Shown: positions 42,980 to 52,231, counted from the first letter of the stretch. The stretch is 64,000 nucleotides of DNA from Telmatospirillum sp. (GCA_009712185.1 WASQ01000018.1:62001-126000); one strand, 5' to 3'. Translations and numbers: made by a program. The notes: generated by a model from the letters alone, not told the origin.

Positions 42980-44410
42980 TCAGCGGTCGCTGATGGCGCG
43001 CAGGTTTTCCGCGTTGTAGAAGCCGGCGCGCATGCGCGGCCCCTCTGGCTCGGTATACCATCGGGCATCCACGCCGCGTCCCAGGACCGCGTCGTCGAAC
43101 AGGAAGCGGCCGTCCAGCAGCGCATATTGGGCGAAGGCCTCGACATCGCAGGCGCCCAGTTCATAGACCGGGATCAGATATCCTTCCCGCAGTTTCCAGA
43201 TCGCGCCCTTGGCGTCGTAGTCCTCTGCCAGAAGAGGGGACCAGCTATCCTCATCGAGATAATAGGTCCGCCGGGGCGACACATGGCGCATGCCCTCCTT
43301 CACCGTGGCATCGACCACCCAGACGCGGTGGATCTCGTACCGGCGGATGGAGGGGGCGAGGCCGTTCGTCTGAACCAGTTCCGCCTCATTGCCGTTGACG
43401 TCGTAAACATCGAGGGCGTTATAGGGGACGATGACGTCCTTTTTTCCGGCCAGCGTCCAGTCGAAGCGGTCGAGCGGACCGGTGAACATGATGGCCTCGT
43501 CCACCAGATAGGTGTTCTCGTACCCGACCTGCGGCGCGTCATAGGAATAGGTCGGCATGCGCCGGACCCGGCGCTGTCCGGGGAAGTAGTAATAGGCCTC
43601 CGATCCGGTCTCGTTGAAGGCGCTGGATCCGACGATGGCCTGTCCCGCCAGGGCGGAGGGCGAGAAATAGCCGAAATAGATCATGCTGTCATATTTCGGA
43701 AGATCCGCCAGCCGGTGCGATCCTTTCCCTCCCCAGGGAAAGAACAGGGTCTGTTCTTCGATGGCGCGGATCCATTCCTCGCTGCCCGGGCGGGGCGAGA
43801 GCGAGGTGTTCTCCTTTTTCCAGTCGATGCCGACGCCACGGTAGCGGAGCTTCATATTCCACATCGCCTGGGCGCCATTGTCCGGCATGGGAAAGGGGAT
43901 GCCGGGAAGGACGGCGTCCGCAAGGCTCCAGCCATCGGCGCCCAGCCTGGCGATCCCGACGTTCTTTTTCGTATTGTCGGCGACGAAATCGGGCAGCCCG
44001 CAGACGCGCCGGCTGGGATAAACATCCATCCGGAATTTCGGGTCCTGCTTCAGATGAGCGATCTCGCCCGGGGTCAATAGCGCGGCGTAGCTCTGGTAAT
44101 TCTCGGCAGTCACGCTGTAGAGCGGCTTGTCATCCTTGTATTTGAAGAACTCCTTGCGCGATTTCCCCCAGCTCCAGCCCGGAAGCTGGGGCGAGGATGG
44201 CTCCAGTGCCGGAATCCGTCCCTCGGCGCCAGCCGCAGGGTCGGCGCCGGCGGCGGTCAGCCGGGTTCCGAGGGCTGCCGGGTCGGCCGCAAGGGCGGTT
44301 CCGCCCAGCAGCAGGAGGGCGGCCCCGAAGACGGTCGCGGGCCAGGACAGCCCTGTATCGGATGGGAAGGACGCACTGTTCGCGGCCCTCGCCGGTCGTC
44401 GCATCGCCAT
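42980..44410 (-). CDS. DUF1329 family exported protein
   Basis: 476 residues. A signal peptide with a core AALLLLGGTALA (about residues 29-40) starts the protein. Family features: GTRLTAAGADPAAGAEGRIPAL near the mature N-terminus, then FPGQRRVRRMPTYSYDAPQVGYEN and YDVNGNEAELVQ. These proteins resemble LolB/LolA-like lipid-binding barrels and almost always sit next to DUF1302. First gene of the leftward set; the ATG at 44410 and one at 44404 are both possible. Start region faces the AraC regulator. Confidence 0.88.
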   Translation of the reverse strand: MAMRRPARAANSASFPSDTGLSWPATVFGAALLLLGGTALAADPAALGTRLTAAGADPAAGAEGRIPALEPSSPQLPGWSWGKSRKEFFKYKDDKPLYSVTAENYQSYAALLTPGEIAHLKQDPKFRMDVYPSRRVCGLPDFVADNTKKNVGIARLGADGWSLADAVLPGIPFPMPDNGAQAMWNMKLRYRGVGIDWKKENTSLSPRPGSEEWIRAIEEQTLFFPWGGKGSHRLADLPKYDSMIYFGYFSPSALAGQAIVGSSAFNETGSEAYYYFPGQRRVRRMPTYSYDAPQVGYENTYLVDEAIMFTGPLDRFDWTLAGKKDVIVPYNALDVYDVNGNEAELVQTNGLAPSIRRYEIHRVWVVDATVKEGMRHVSPRRTYYLDEDSWSPLLAEDYDAKGAIWKLREGYLIPVYELGACDVEAFAQYALLDGRFLFDDAVLGRGVDARWYTEPEGPRMRAGFYNAENLRAISDR

Positions 44411-44754
44411 GGATGAACTCTCCCTTGGTTCGGACAGACCATTTGCGACAGCCGCAAACGGACAAGTCCCCGCTGTTATTCGGTGGTGCCTTCGGCACAC
44501 GCCGGATCATCTTTCTGGACGTCGTTATTGTTTGCGCACCACACGGGAAAGATGTTTTTTGTCGTGTGGTGATCGAAATATAAATTTGTTACATCTTAGC
44601 GATTGCAAGGCGATCGAACAGGACAGGTGGGGAAAATCACCGGACATTTTCGGCAACGGTTGAAGATAATACCCTTAATATCATGGGTTTATTCCTGGTG
44701 ACGGTCTGGCGTTAGACTGTTTCGGTTGAGAGTTTGGAGGGGGATGACGCCGCC
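44411..44754. promoter_or_regulatory. Divergent control region with a perfect inverted repeat
   Basis: The 344-bp gap between DUF1329 and the AraC-type regulator contains CACCACACG (44537-44545) and its exact inverse CGTGTGGTG (44563-44571) separated by 17 bp, plus AT-rich flanks with no visible gene. Symmetry and position make it a candidate operator for the regulator at 44755. A second weak dyad, GGAC-AA-GTCC, lies at 44460-44469. Confidence 0.5.
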
Positions 44755-45888
44755 GTGCCCGATCTGCAAAAGACTCCCGTTTCGCGCGAAGTGCCGGTCG
44801 GCGGAATTGCCGCGATCCCTTCTCCTTCCCCGGGGGCGCCCCCCGCCGATGCCTGGCCGATTCCGGTGTTTCTGATCAACACGGCCGCCACGGTCCTGGC
44901 CGAACATGGCGTGCCGGCGGAGGCCCTGCTGGACGGGTTCGGGATGTCGGTCCGCGATTTGTCCGATGGCCGCTTCGTGGTGCCCTACGCCAGCTTTCTC
45001 GCCATCCTTCAGCGGGCGGTCCGGTTGAGTCCGATCGAGGACCTGGGAATCGAGGTCGGCCTCCGGGTCAAGCCCTCGCATTGGGGGGTCCTGGGGCTGG
45101 CGGTCAGCTCCTGCCGGACGCTGGGGGAGGCGCTGGAGATCGGGCAGCGTTACCACAGGGTCTCATCGACCCTGAACCGCCTGCATTTCGTGAAGACCGA
45201 CACCGAATGCTACTGGATCGCCGAGTCGCCCTGCGACCTCGGATCCGCGCTGCGGTTTTCGATGGAGGAGGAATTCCTGTCGGTGTTCCTGTCCGGGCCG
45301 CTGTTGACCGGCGGTCCGATTTCGGCCCTGCGGCTGGAACTGACCTATCCGGCCCCGGTGTATTGGCGCCGCTATGAGGAGATTTTCGGCTGTCCGGTTG
45401 TTTTCAAGGCCAAACGCAATCAGATCGTATTCGATCTCCACACCACCGCAATCCCCATGATTCAGGCCAATGAAGTGACCGCGGAGATCGCGCGCGATCT
45501 GTGCGAGGCCTTTCTGGCCGAACACCGTTCCACCAACAGCTTCGTGATCCGCGTCCGTGAAAAAATCCTCCAGCGCGGCCATCGGTTCCCCGACATCGAT
45601 GAGATGGCCCGGGACTTCGGGATGTCGAGCCGCACGCTGCGCAACCGGTTGGCGGAGCACAAGACCAGCTATCGCGATATCGTGAATTCGGTTCGTGAAC
45701 AACTTGCCTGCAATTATATCCGCAACACTTCGCTTCAGCTCGATGAGATCGCCTGGCGTCTCGGTTACAGCGACAGCCGGTCCTTTCGCCGCGCCTTTTT
45801 CCAATGGACCGGCGTTCCACCCAACCAGTATCGCAAGCAGGGGGCGCTCCCCGGACCCGTGGGCATCGGATCCGGCGTCATCGGGTGA
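44755..45888 (+). CDS. AraC-family regulator with OruR/ArgR-type ligand domain
   Basis: 377 residues. The N-terminal ~220 residues are the arabinose-binding-like/OruR domain (SFLAILQRAVRLSPIEDLGIEVGLRVKPSHWGVLGLAVSSCRTLGEALEIGQRYHRV spans its conserved part), the C-terminal ~100 the AraC helix-turn-helix pair (HRFPDIDEMARDFGMSSRTLRNRLAEH; LQLDEIAWRLGYSDSRSFRRAFFQWTGVPPNQYR). The chosen start is GTG 44755, 11 nt after a GGAGGGGG ribosome site; TTG 44734 would sit within it. Divergent from the DUF1329-to-PLP gene set, which it likely activates on sensing the substrate. Confidence 0.9.
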   Translation: MPDLQKTPVSREVPVGGIAAIPSPSPGAPPADAWPIPVFLINTAATVLAEHGVPAEALLDGFGMSVRDLSDGRFVVPYASFLAILQRAVRLSPIEDLGIEVGLRVKPSHWGVLGLAVSSCRTLGEALEIGQRYHRVSSTLNRLHFVKTDTECYWIAESPCDLGSALRFSMEEEFLSVFLSGPLLTGGPISALRLELTYPAPVYWRRYEEIFGCPVVFKAKRNQIVFDLHTTAIPMIQANEVTAEIARDLCEAFLAEHRSTNSFVIRVREKILQRGHRFPDIDEMARDFGMSSRTLRNRLAEHKTSYRDIVNSVREQLACNYIRNTSLQLDEIAWRLGYSDSRSFRRAFFQWTGVPPNQYRKQGALPGPVGIGSGVIG

Positions 45889-45965
45889 GGGCGGTCTTCC
45901 GGGCTTTGGTCATCGGCCGTCAGCCTCCGGGTGGCCGGCCGGATCGATAGCCAAGTCCGCCCCTG

Positions 45966-45978
45966 GGACATTTTGTCC
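45966..45978. promoter_or_regulatory. Dyad before cyoA resembling the fdnG dyads
   Basis: GGACATTTTGTCC, 12 of 13 identical to the 20970 site. Flanked by TG and AA, giving TGGGACA. It lies about 65 bp before the cyoA start. A shared regulator with the formate dehydrogenase locus is inferred from the motif alone. Confidence 0.5.
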
Positions 45979-46042
45979 AATCCCAAAAGTAGCTTGGAGC
46001 GCTTATTAAAACGCTTCTCATACTGGCTATCATGGATTGGAC

Positions 46043-47101
46043 ATGCTTGCATCGCTTGCCCGCGCGACCGCCGGGTCAACGGTCGCCACCGCGTTGCGCC
46101 GCCTGACAACGGGTGCGTTGCTGCTTGGCGTCGTCTGCGCCCTTTCCGGATGTGACTACGCGCTCATGGATCCGAAGGGGCCGATCGGCGTCCAGGAACG
46201 GACGATCATCCTGTTCGCCACGGGGCTGATGCTGATCGTGGTGATCCCGGTGATCGCCATGACCTTCCTTTTCGCCTGGCGATATCGCGCCTCCAACACG
46301 ACGGCCGACTACCGGCCGGACTGGGAGCATTCGAACGCCATCGAGGCCGTGGTCTGGATTGTTCCCTGCCTGATCATCGGCGCGCTGGGGACCGTCACCT
46401 GGATCACCAGCCACACGCTCGACCCCTACCGCCCGATCGCCTCGCCGGCCCGTCCGGTTGAGGTCCAGGTCGTCTCCCTGGACTGGAAATGGCTGTTCAT
46501 CTACCCCGATCTCGGGATTGCCAGTGTCAACGAATTCGCCTTTCCGAGCGGAACGCCGGTGCGCTTTCACCTGACCTCCGGCTCTGTGATGAATTCGTTC
46601 TTCGTGCCCCGCCTCGGCAGCCAGATCTACACCATGGCCGGCATGGAGACGAAACTCAGCCTGCTGGCGGACGAACCCGGCGACTATGAGGGGATGTCGG
46701 CCAATTACAGTGGCGAAGGCTTTTCCGACATGACGTTCAAGGCCCGCGCCATGACCGCTGCCGATTTCGACCGGTGGGTCGAAGGTGTGCGGTCCTCCCC
46801 CGCCATGCTGACCATGGCCGCCTATCGGGATCTGGCAAGGCCGGGGGTTGCCACTCCGGTGACGCGGTACGGGACGGTTGACGGCCGGGTCTATCACGAC
46901 GCCCTCAATAAATGCGCCGACGGTACCGCCTGCATCGATGATCGGATGGCCATGGCCGCGACCCGCGATGCCCTGGGCGACGCGGCTCTGTGCGGCCCCG
47001 GTGCGCTGGCGCGATCGCAAACGTCCGGCGCCGTCCCGCGCGTCCCGTCCCAGCAGGGCCCGAACTCCCTGGAACGCCCGTCTCCGGTACAAGGACTCTG
47101 A
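46043..47101 (+). CDS. cyoA: Cytochrome bo3-type ubiquinol oxidase subunit II
   Basis: 352-residue lipoprotein subunit of the proton-pumping quinol oxidase. Lipobox LSGC near residue 37, two helices (about 55-80 and 100-120), then a cupredoxin domain: VVSLDWKWLFIYP, SGSVMNSFFVPRLGSQIYTMAGM, and YEGMSANYSGEGFSDMTF. Copper-A ligands are absent, as in quinol (not cytochrome c) oxidases. The ATG at 46043 is preferred; TTG 46037 is in frame. First of cyoABCD; preceded by the 45966 dyad. No cyoE (haem O synthase) follows. Confidence 0.94.
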   Translation: MLASLARATAGSTVATALRRLTTGALLLGVVCALSGCDYALMDPKGPIGVQERTIILFATGLMLIVVIPVIAMTFLFAWRYRASNTTADYRPDWEHSNAIEAVVWIVPCLIIGALGTVTWITSHTLDPYRPIASPARPVEVQVVSLDWKWLFIYPDLGIASVNEFAFPSGTPVRFHLTSGSVMNSFFVPRLGSQIYTMAGMETKLSLLADEPGDYEGMSANYSGEGFSDMTFKARAMTAADFDRWVEGVRSSPAMLTMAAYRDLARPGVATPVTRYGTVDGRVYHDALNKCADGTACIDDRMAMAATRDALGDAALCGPGALARSQTSGAVPRVPSQQGPNSLERPSPVQGL

Positions 47102-47104
47102 CCC

Positions 47105-49078
47105 ATGTTCGGTAAACTCACCCTCGACGCCATTCCGTTCCATCAGCCCATCATCATGGGCACGCTGGCCTGTGTCGGGCTGGGTGGCATCGTCCTTCTG
47201 GCGCTGATCACCCGGTTCCGCCTGTGGCGGCCGTTGTGGACACGGTGGCTGACCTCGGTCGATCACAAGGCCATCGGCATCATGTACATCATCCTCGCCA
47301 TGGTCATGCTGATGCGCGGCTTCGCCGACGCCCTGATGATGCGGTCCCAGCAGGCACTGGCCTCGGTGGGCGGTGCCGCCGGCTATCTGCCGCCCGAACA
47401 TTACGACCAGATCTTCACGGCGCACGGCGTCATCATGATCTTCTTCATGGCGATGCCTTTCATCGTCGGGCTGATGAATCTGGTGGTGCCGCTTCAGATC
47501 GGCGCCCGCGACGTGGCCTTTCCCTATCTCAACAATCTGAGCCTGTGGCTGACCGCCGCCGGGGCCGTGCTGATCAATCTCTCGCTTGGGGTGGGCGAGT
47601 TCGCGCGCACCGGCTGGCTTGCCTACCCGCCGCTGTCAGAGGCCGCCTACAGCCCCGGCGTCGGCGTCGATTACTATCTCTGGAGCCTTCAGATCTCGGG
47701 TCTGGGGACACTGCTGGCGGGCATCAACATGATCACCACGATCCTGAAGATGCGGGCTCCCGGCATGACGATGATGAGAATGCCGGTTTTCACCTGGACG
47801 TCGCTTTGCGCGAACATGCTGATCGTCGCCGCCTTTCCTATTCTGACGGCGACCCTCGCCATGCTGTCGCTCGACCGGTATCTCGGGATGCATTTCTTCA
47901 CCAATGACGGCGGCGGCAACCCGATGATGTATGTGAACCTGATCTGGGCCTGGGGCCATCCGGAGGTTTACATTCTGGTCCTGCCCTGTTTCGGGATTTT
48001 CTCCGAGGTGGTGGCGACCTTCTCCAGCAAGCGCCTGTTCGGCTACAAGTCGATGGTCTATGCCACCGTCTGCATCACCGTGCTGTCCTTCCTGGTGTGG
48101 CTGCACCACTTCTTCACCATGGGCTCGGGCGCCAATGTGAACGCCTTTTTCGGGATCACGACCATGATCATTTCGATCCCGACCGGCGTGAAAATCTTCA
48201 ACTGGCTGTTCACCATGTACCGGGGCCGGGTGCAGTTCACCCCCCCGATCCTGTGGACCATGGGATTCCTGGTGACCTTCACCATCGGCGGCATGACGGG
48301 GGTTCTGACCGCCGTTCCGCCGGCCGACTTCGTGCTGCACAACAGCCTGTTCCTGATCGCCCACTTCCATAACGCCATCATCGGCGGCGTGGTCTTCGGC
48401 TGCATGGCCGGGTTCAACTACTGGTTCCCCAAGGCATTCGGTTTCCGCCTCGACGAGCGTCTGGGCAAGGTGTCTTTCTGGTGCTGGCTGACCGGGTTCT
48501 ACCTGGCGTTCATGCCCCTTTACGCCCTGGGCCTGATGGGCATGACGCGGCGTCTCAATCACGTCGACAATCCGGTGTGGCACGTCTATCTGCTGGTCGC
48601 GATGGCCGGCGCGCTGGTGATCTTCTGCGGCATCCTGGCGCAGATCGCACAAATCGCCGTCAGCATCCGCAATCGGAAGGCGCTGGCCGACCTGACCGGC
48701 GACCCATGGAACGCCCGGACGCTGGAATGGTCGGTATCCTCGCCGGCGCCGTTCTACAACTTTGCCGAGACCCCCAGGGTCTCCGGCCGCGACAGCTTCT
48801 GGGAGGCCAAGGTGACGGGCGAGGCCTATCGTCCGCCGGCCCGCTATGGCGCGATTCATATGCCCAGCAATACCGGCACCGGTGTGATCCTGAGCGCCTT
48901 TGCAACGGTCCTGGGATTCGCGCTGGTCTGGCAGATCTGGTGGCTGGCCATCGTCGCCCTGGCAGGGGCGATCGTCGTGACGATCGTCCATTCCTTTAAT
49001 GAGAATCGCGCCTATTCCGTGCCCGGAGATGTTGTGGCACGGACCGAAAGCGCGTTCCAACAGCAACTCACGGCGTGA
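47105..49078 (+). CDS. cyoB: Cytochrome bo3-type ubiquinol oxidase subunit I
   Basis: 657-residue catalytic subunit with haem b, haem o and CuB; reduces oxygen to water and pumps protons. Motifs: [14 protein letters not shown] with the His-Tyr crosslink pair, [13 protein letters not shown] for CuB, and [18 protein letters not shown] for the haem ligands. Extra helices beyond the 12-helix core at both ends fit CyoB. Three nt after cyoA; its stop is 8 nt before the cyoC start. Confidence 0.96.
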   Translation: MFGKLTLDAIPFHQPIIMGTLACVGLGGIVLLALITRFRLWRPLWTRWLTSVDHKAIGIMYIILAMVMLMRGFADALMMRSQQALASVGGAAGYLPPEHYDQIFTAHGVIMIFFMAMPFIVGLMNLVVPLQIGARDVAFPYLNNLSLWLTAAGAVLINLSLGVGEFARTGWLAYPPLSEAAYSPGVGVDYYLWSLQISGLGTLLAGINMITTILKMRAPGMTMMRMPVFTWTSLCANMLIVAAFPILTATLAMLSLDRYLGMHFFTNDGGGNPMMYVNLIWAWGHPEVYILVLPCFGIFSEVVATFSSKRLFGYKSMVYATVCITVLSFLVWLHHFFTMGSGANVNAFFGITTMIISIPTGVKIFNWLFTMYRGRVQFTPPILWTMGFLVTFTIGGMTGVLTAVPPADFVLHNSLFLIAHFHNAIIGGVVFGCMAGFNYWFPKAFGFRLDERLGKVSFWCWLTGFYLAFMPLYALGLMGMTRRLNHVDNPVWHVYLLVAMAGALVIFCGILAQIAQIAVSIRNRKALADLTGDPWNARTLEWSVSSPAPFYNFAETPRVSGRDSFWEAKVTGEAYRPPARYGAIHMPSNTGTGVILSAFATVLGFALVWQIWWLAIVALAGAIVVTIVHSFNENRAYSVPGDVVARTESAFQQQLTA

Positions 49079-49086
49079 GGTGTGAC

Positions 49087-49713
49087 ATGACGATCCACTC
49101 ATCCCTGACTCCGGATCATGCCTTTCTGGCCGGCGCCGGCCAGGAGGACCATCACGACGACGGATCCACCACCACGCTGGGGTTCTGGATCTATCTGATG
49201 AGCGACTGCATCCTGTTCGCGGCCTTGTTCGCGGGCTTCGTGGTGCTGCGCGGACAGACCGCCGGCGGGCCGGCGGGACGCGATCTTTTCGACCTGTCCT
49301 ATGTGGCGGTGGAGACCGGCTGTCTGCTGCTGTCCAGTTTGTCCTACGGCCTGGCGATGATTGCGGCGCACCGCCATCGGCAGACCCAGGTTCTGGCATG
49401 GCTGGGCGTGACGCTGGTGCTGGGCCTGCTGTTCATGGGCCTCGAACTGCACGAATTCCGGGAGCTGATCGCCGAAGGGGCGGGACCTGACCGGTCGGCG
49501 TTTCTGTCGGGATATTTCACGCTGGTCGGCACTCACGGGCTGCATGTCACCGCCGGCATGGCCTGGATGGTGGTTCTGATCGGACATGTGCTGCACCGGG
49601 GCCTGTCGTCTGACAATCTGGTCCGGCTGACCTGCCTCAGCCTGTTCTGGCATTTCCTCGATGTCGTCTGGATCGGGGTCTTCACCGTCGTCTATCTGCT
49701 GGGAGCCGCCTGA
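49087..49713 (+). CDS. cyoC: Cytochrome bo3-type ubiquinol oxidase subunit III
   Basis: 208-residue, five-helix subunit that stabilises the oxidase. Typical stretches: TTLGFWIYLMSDCILFAALFAGFVVLR, FMGLELHEFRELIAEG and HGLHVTAGMAWM, then LFWHFLDVVWIGVFTVVYLLG. Start ATG 49087; a GTG at 49075 would overlap cyoB and is less likely. Confidence 0.95.
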   Translation: MTIHSSLTPDHAFLAGAGQEDHHDDGSTTTLGFWIYLMSDCILFAALFAGFVVLRGQTAGGPAGRDLFDLSYVAVETGCLLLSSLSYGLAMIAAHRHRQTQVLAWLGVTLVLGLLFMGLELHEFRELIAEGAGPDRSAFLSGYFTLVGTHGLHVTAGMAWMVVLIGHVLHRGLSSDNLVRLTCLSLFWHFLDVVWIGVFTVVYLLGAA

Positions 49714-49714
49714 C

Positions 49715-50074
49715 ATGGATGCGTTGCACGCTCATGCCCACGCGCCGGAGGGCGCCGCCGATCATGGCACTCTCCGGTCCTATCTGACCGGTTTCGGTCT
49801 TTCGGTCCTGCTGACCGCGCTTCCCTTCGCGCTGGTGATGACGGGCGCCCTGTCTCCCGCCCGGGCGGCGCCCGTCTGCCTCGGTCTGGCGGCGGTTCAG
49901 ATCGTCGTTCATCTGGTTTATTTCCTGCATATGAACGGCCGCTCCTCCCGATCCTGGAATGGGGCGGCGCTGCTGTTCACGGCGATCATCCTGGTGATCC
50001 TGGTGGCCGGGACATTGTGGGTGATGGCCCATATGAACGCCAATATGATGCCGGGGATGATGCCGCCCGAATGA
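49715..50074 (+). CDS. cyoD: Cytochrome bo3-type ubiquinol oxidase subunit IV
   Basis: 119-residue, three-helix small subunit (LRSYLTGFGLSVLLTALPFALV; VCLGLAAVQIVVHLVYFLHMN; LLFTAIILVILVAGTLWVMAHMN), helping subunit I assemble. It begins 1 nt after the cyoC stop. A His-rich start (HAHAHAPEG) may be incidental. The next gene is the RegB-type kinase. Confidence 0.94.
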   Translation: MDALHAHAHAPEGAADHGTLRSYLTGFGLSVLLTALPFALVMTGALSPARAAPVCLGLAAVQIVVHLVYFLHMNGRSSRSWNGAALLFTAIILVILVAGTLWVMAHMNANMMPGMMPPE

Positions 50075-50152
50075 CGGGGCGGCGAGACCTGTGGCGGATG
50101 GGATGGCGGATGCCGTCTTGAAGGGAGGGGGGCGCGACCTCAGATGTAGGCC

Positions 50153-51607
50153 ATGACGGCAATCCCCTCCCTGGCAGGACCTCATCCTCTCTCGTCCGAT
50201 CGCGGAAGCGCGCGACTTTCTCGTTCAGAGGGGGCTCATTCAGAGGGGGCTCCTTCAGAGGGGGCTTCTTTAGAGGGGGGGGGCGGAACGGACGCCCCGG
50301 CACGGTCGATCGGCGACATCGCCAACCGGAAAAATCTGCTGCTTCTGGTGTGTCTGCGTTGGATCGCGGTGGCGGGACAGATCCTGGCCATCGGCGGGGT
50401 CTCCGCAGGTCTGTCCATTCCGCTGCCGCTGATGCCCATGGGGGCGGTGATCCTGGTGCTGGTAGCGCTCAATCTGGCCTGCCTTCTGTTGTGCCGCTTG
50501 CGCCGGACAATTCCCGATCTGTGGCTGTTCGGGGCTCTGCTGGTCGATGTCGCCGCGCTTGCCGTCCAGCTCTATCTGTCTGGGGGTGCGGTCAATCCGT
50601 TCGTCTCCTTGTTCCTGCTCCAGGTGATTCTGGGGGCGGTGCTGCTGCCACCGATGCTGACCTGGAGCCTGGTGGCGGTGGCGGCCGTCGCCGTCCTGCT
50701 GCTGACAAGGTTCCACCGGCCGATGGATCTCAGTGCGCTCGGCCTCTCCCCGGCGCTTGTGCAATCCGGATTCCTCCCGCTCTATCTGGCCGGCCTCTTC
50801 GTCTGCTTTCTCCAGACGGCCGTGCTGCTGGCGTTGTTTGTCATGCGGATCACCGCCAATCTGCGCGACCGCGACCGGTCTCTGGCCGAACTCCGGCAAC
50901 GGTCGGTGGAAGAGGACTACATCGTCCGCATGGGCCTGCTGGCGTCGGGTGCCGCCCATGAACTGGGGACGCCGCTCAACACCCTGTCGGTGATCCTGAA
51001 CGACTGGCAGGATTTGCCGGCCCTTTACGACGATCCCGACATGGCTGCCGAGCTAGCGGATATGCAAAGCGCGCTGTTCCGCTGCCGGACCATCGTGTCC
51101 CGGGTCCTGATGGCGGCGGGGGAGGCGCGGGGCGAGGATGCGAAACGGACGACGCTGTCCGCCTTCGTGGCCGATGTGGTGGGCCAGTGGCGGGACAGCC
51201 GTGTCCCAGCCCATCTGGAGTTCCAGTCGGATATCGGCGCCGACGAGGCGATCGTTGCCGATCAGGTGATCCGTCAGGTCATCCTTAATCTGATGGACAA
51301 TGCCCTGGAAGCGTCGCCCGATTGGGTGAGCGTGACGGCGGCGCGGACAGGCGACGCTCTCCCCGTCACCGTCGGCGACAAGGGCCGGGGGTGCGATCCC
51401 CAGGTTCTCGCCAATCTCGGACGGCCCTACCATTCGACCAAGGGCCGGGCGGGAAGCGGCCTTGGCCTGTTCCTGGTCGTTAATGTTCTTCGCAAGCTGA
51501 ACGGATCATTGATGGTCCGGCCGCGTGAGGGAGGCGGGTCCGACGTGACCGCCACCCTGCCACTGGCGGTGCTGTCCATCGGCAAAGGGCGGCGCGATGG
51601 ACGATGA
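50153..51607 (+). CDS. regB: RegB/PrrB-type redox sensor histidine kinase
   Basis: 484 residues. Six helices occupy about 60-245. Between them lies GGAVNPF, the quinone-binding heptapeptide (GGxxNPF) of RegB/PrrB. The kinase His is in GAAHELGTPLNTL (about H269), followed by LMDNALEASPDWV and SGLGLFLVVNVL. The first ~45 residues are a low-complexity tail with SEGA repeats. It senses the redox state of the quinone pool and phosphorylates the RegA-type partner, whose start overlaps its end. Placed right after cyoABCD. The ATG 50153 start is uncertain because the tail is poorly conserved. Confidence 0.9.
   Translation: MTAIPSLAGPHPLSSDRGSARLSRSEGAHSEGAPSEGASLEGGGGTDAPARSIGDIANRKNLLLLVCLRWIAVAGQILAIGGVSAGLSIPLPLMPMGAVILVLVALNLACLLLCRLRRTIPDLWLFGALLVDVAALAVQLYLSGGAVNPFVSLFLLQVILGAVLLPPMLTWSLVAVAAVAVLLLTRFHRPMDLSALGLSPALVQSGFLPLYLAGLFVCFLQTAVLLALFVMRITANLRDRDRSLAELRQRSVEEDYIVRMGLLASGAAHELGTPLNTLSVILNDWQDLPALYDDPDMAAELADMQSALFRCRTIVSRVLMAAGEARGEDAKRTTLSAFVADVVGQWRDSRVPAHLEFQSDIGADEAIVADQVIRQVILNLMDNALEASPDWVSVTAARTGDALPVTVGDKGRGCDPQVLANLGRPYHSTKGRAGSGLGLFLVVNVLRKLNGSLMVRPREGGGSDVTATLPLAVLSIGKGRRDGR
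50224..50283 (+). repeat. 15-bp tandem repeat in the regB 5' end
   Basis: Four copies of a unit like TTCAGAGGGGGCTCA in register, encoding Ser-Glu-Gly-Ala repeats. As the unit is a multiple of three, copy-number change would keep the frame. Confidence 0.85.
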
Positions 51608-52133
51608 CCGCCGCCGCCTGCTGATCATCGAGGACGACCCGGTCGGCGCCCGCGCGCTCCGCCGGTCCTTCGAGCGGCGCGATTACCAGGTTGCGGTCTG
51701 CGACCGGGCGGAAGCGCTGGAGGAGACCCTGGCCGGCTTCGACCCCGCCTACGCGGTCGTCGACCTGAAGCTGGCCGGCGCCTCGGGCCTGGAGTGCATC
51801 CGGACCCTGCATCAGCGCGATGAGACCATGCGAATCGTGGTGCTGACGGGCTTCGCCAGCATCGCCACGGCGGTCGAGGCGATCAAGCTCGGGGCCTGTC
51901 ATTATCTTCCGAAACCCTCCAACACCGATGATATCGAGGCGGCCTTCGACAAAGGGGATGGCGATTGCGGTGTCGCCGTCAGTCCGCGGCCCAGTTCCAT
52001 CAAGACCCTGGAATGGGAACGGATCCACGAGACCCTGGCCGATACGGGGTTCAATATTTCCGAGGCGGCCCGTCGTCTCGGCATGCATCGCCGGACCTTG
52101 GCCCGCAAACTGTCGAAGCGCCAGGTGGAGTGA
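51597..52133 (+). CDS. regA: RegA/ActR/PrrA-type response regulator
   Basis: 178 residues. Receiver domain with acidic pocket (LLIIEDDP), phospho-acceptor D56 in AVVDLKLAGASG, and K in YLPKPSNTDD. A short linker leads to a Fis-type helix-turn-helix: GFNISEAARRLGMHRRTLARKLSKR, nearly identical to RegA/PrrA across alphaproteobacteria. These regulate respiration, photosynthesis, nitrogen and carbon fixation with redox state. Overlaps regB by 11 nt. Confidence 0.94.
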   Translation: MDDDRRRLLIIEDDPVGARALRRSFERRDYQVAVCDRAEALEETLAGFDPAYAVVDLKLAGASGLECIRTLHQRDETMRIVVLTGFASIATAVEAIKLGACHYLPKPSNTDDIEAAFDKGDGDCGVAVSPRPSSIKTLEWERIHETLADTGFNISEAARRLGMHRRTLARKLSKRQVE

Positions 52134-52202
52134 CGACCTGTCCCCTGGCCGGTCGGTCCATAGCCCGTCCGGCCAGGGGACTTGGTTTAAACAGTGTTTA
52201 GA

Positions 52203-52231
52203 TTGACAGGCGCAATTGTCGCGTGTATCTG
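52203..52231 (+). promoter_or_regulatory. Putative sigma-70 promoter of the nitronate monooxygenase gene
   Basis: A perfect -35, TTGACA, 17 nt before TATCTG, 38 bp upstream of the gene. An overlapping GACA-N8-TGTC symmetry could be an operator. The -10 match is weak. Confidence 0.45.

Noticed and set aside
50224-50283. CRISPR-like tandem structure
   Set aside because: Units are 15 bp, contiguous without spacers and in frame within a coding region.
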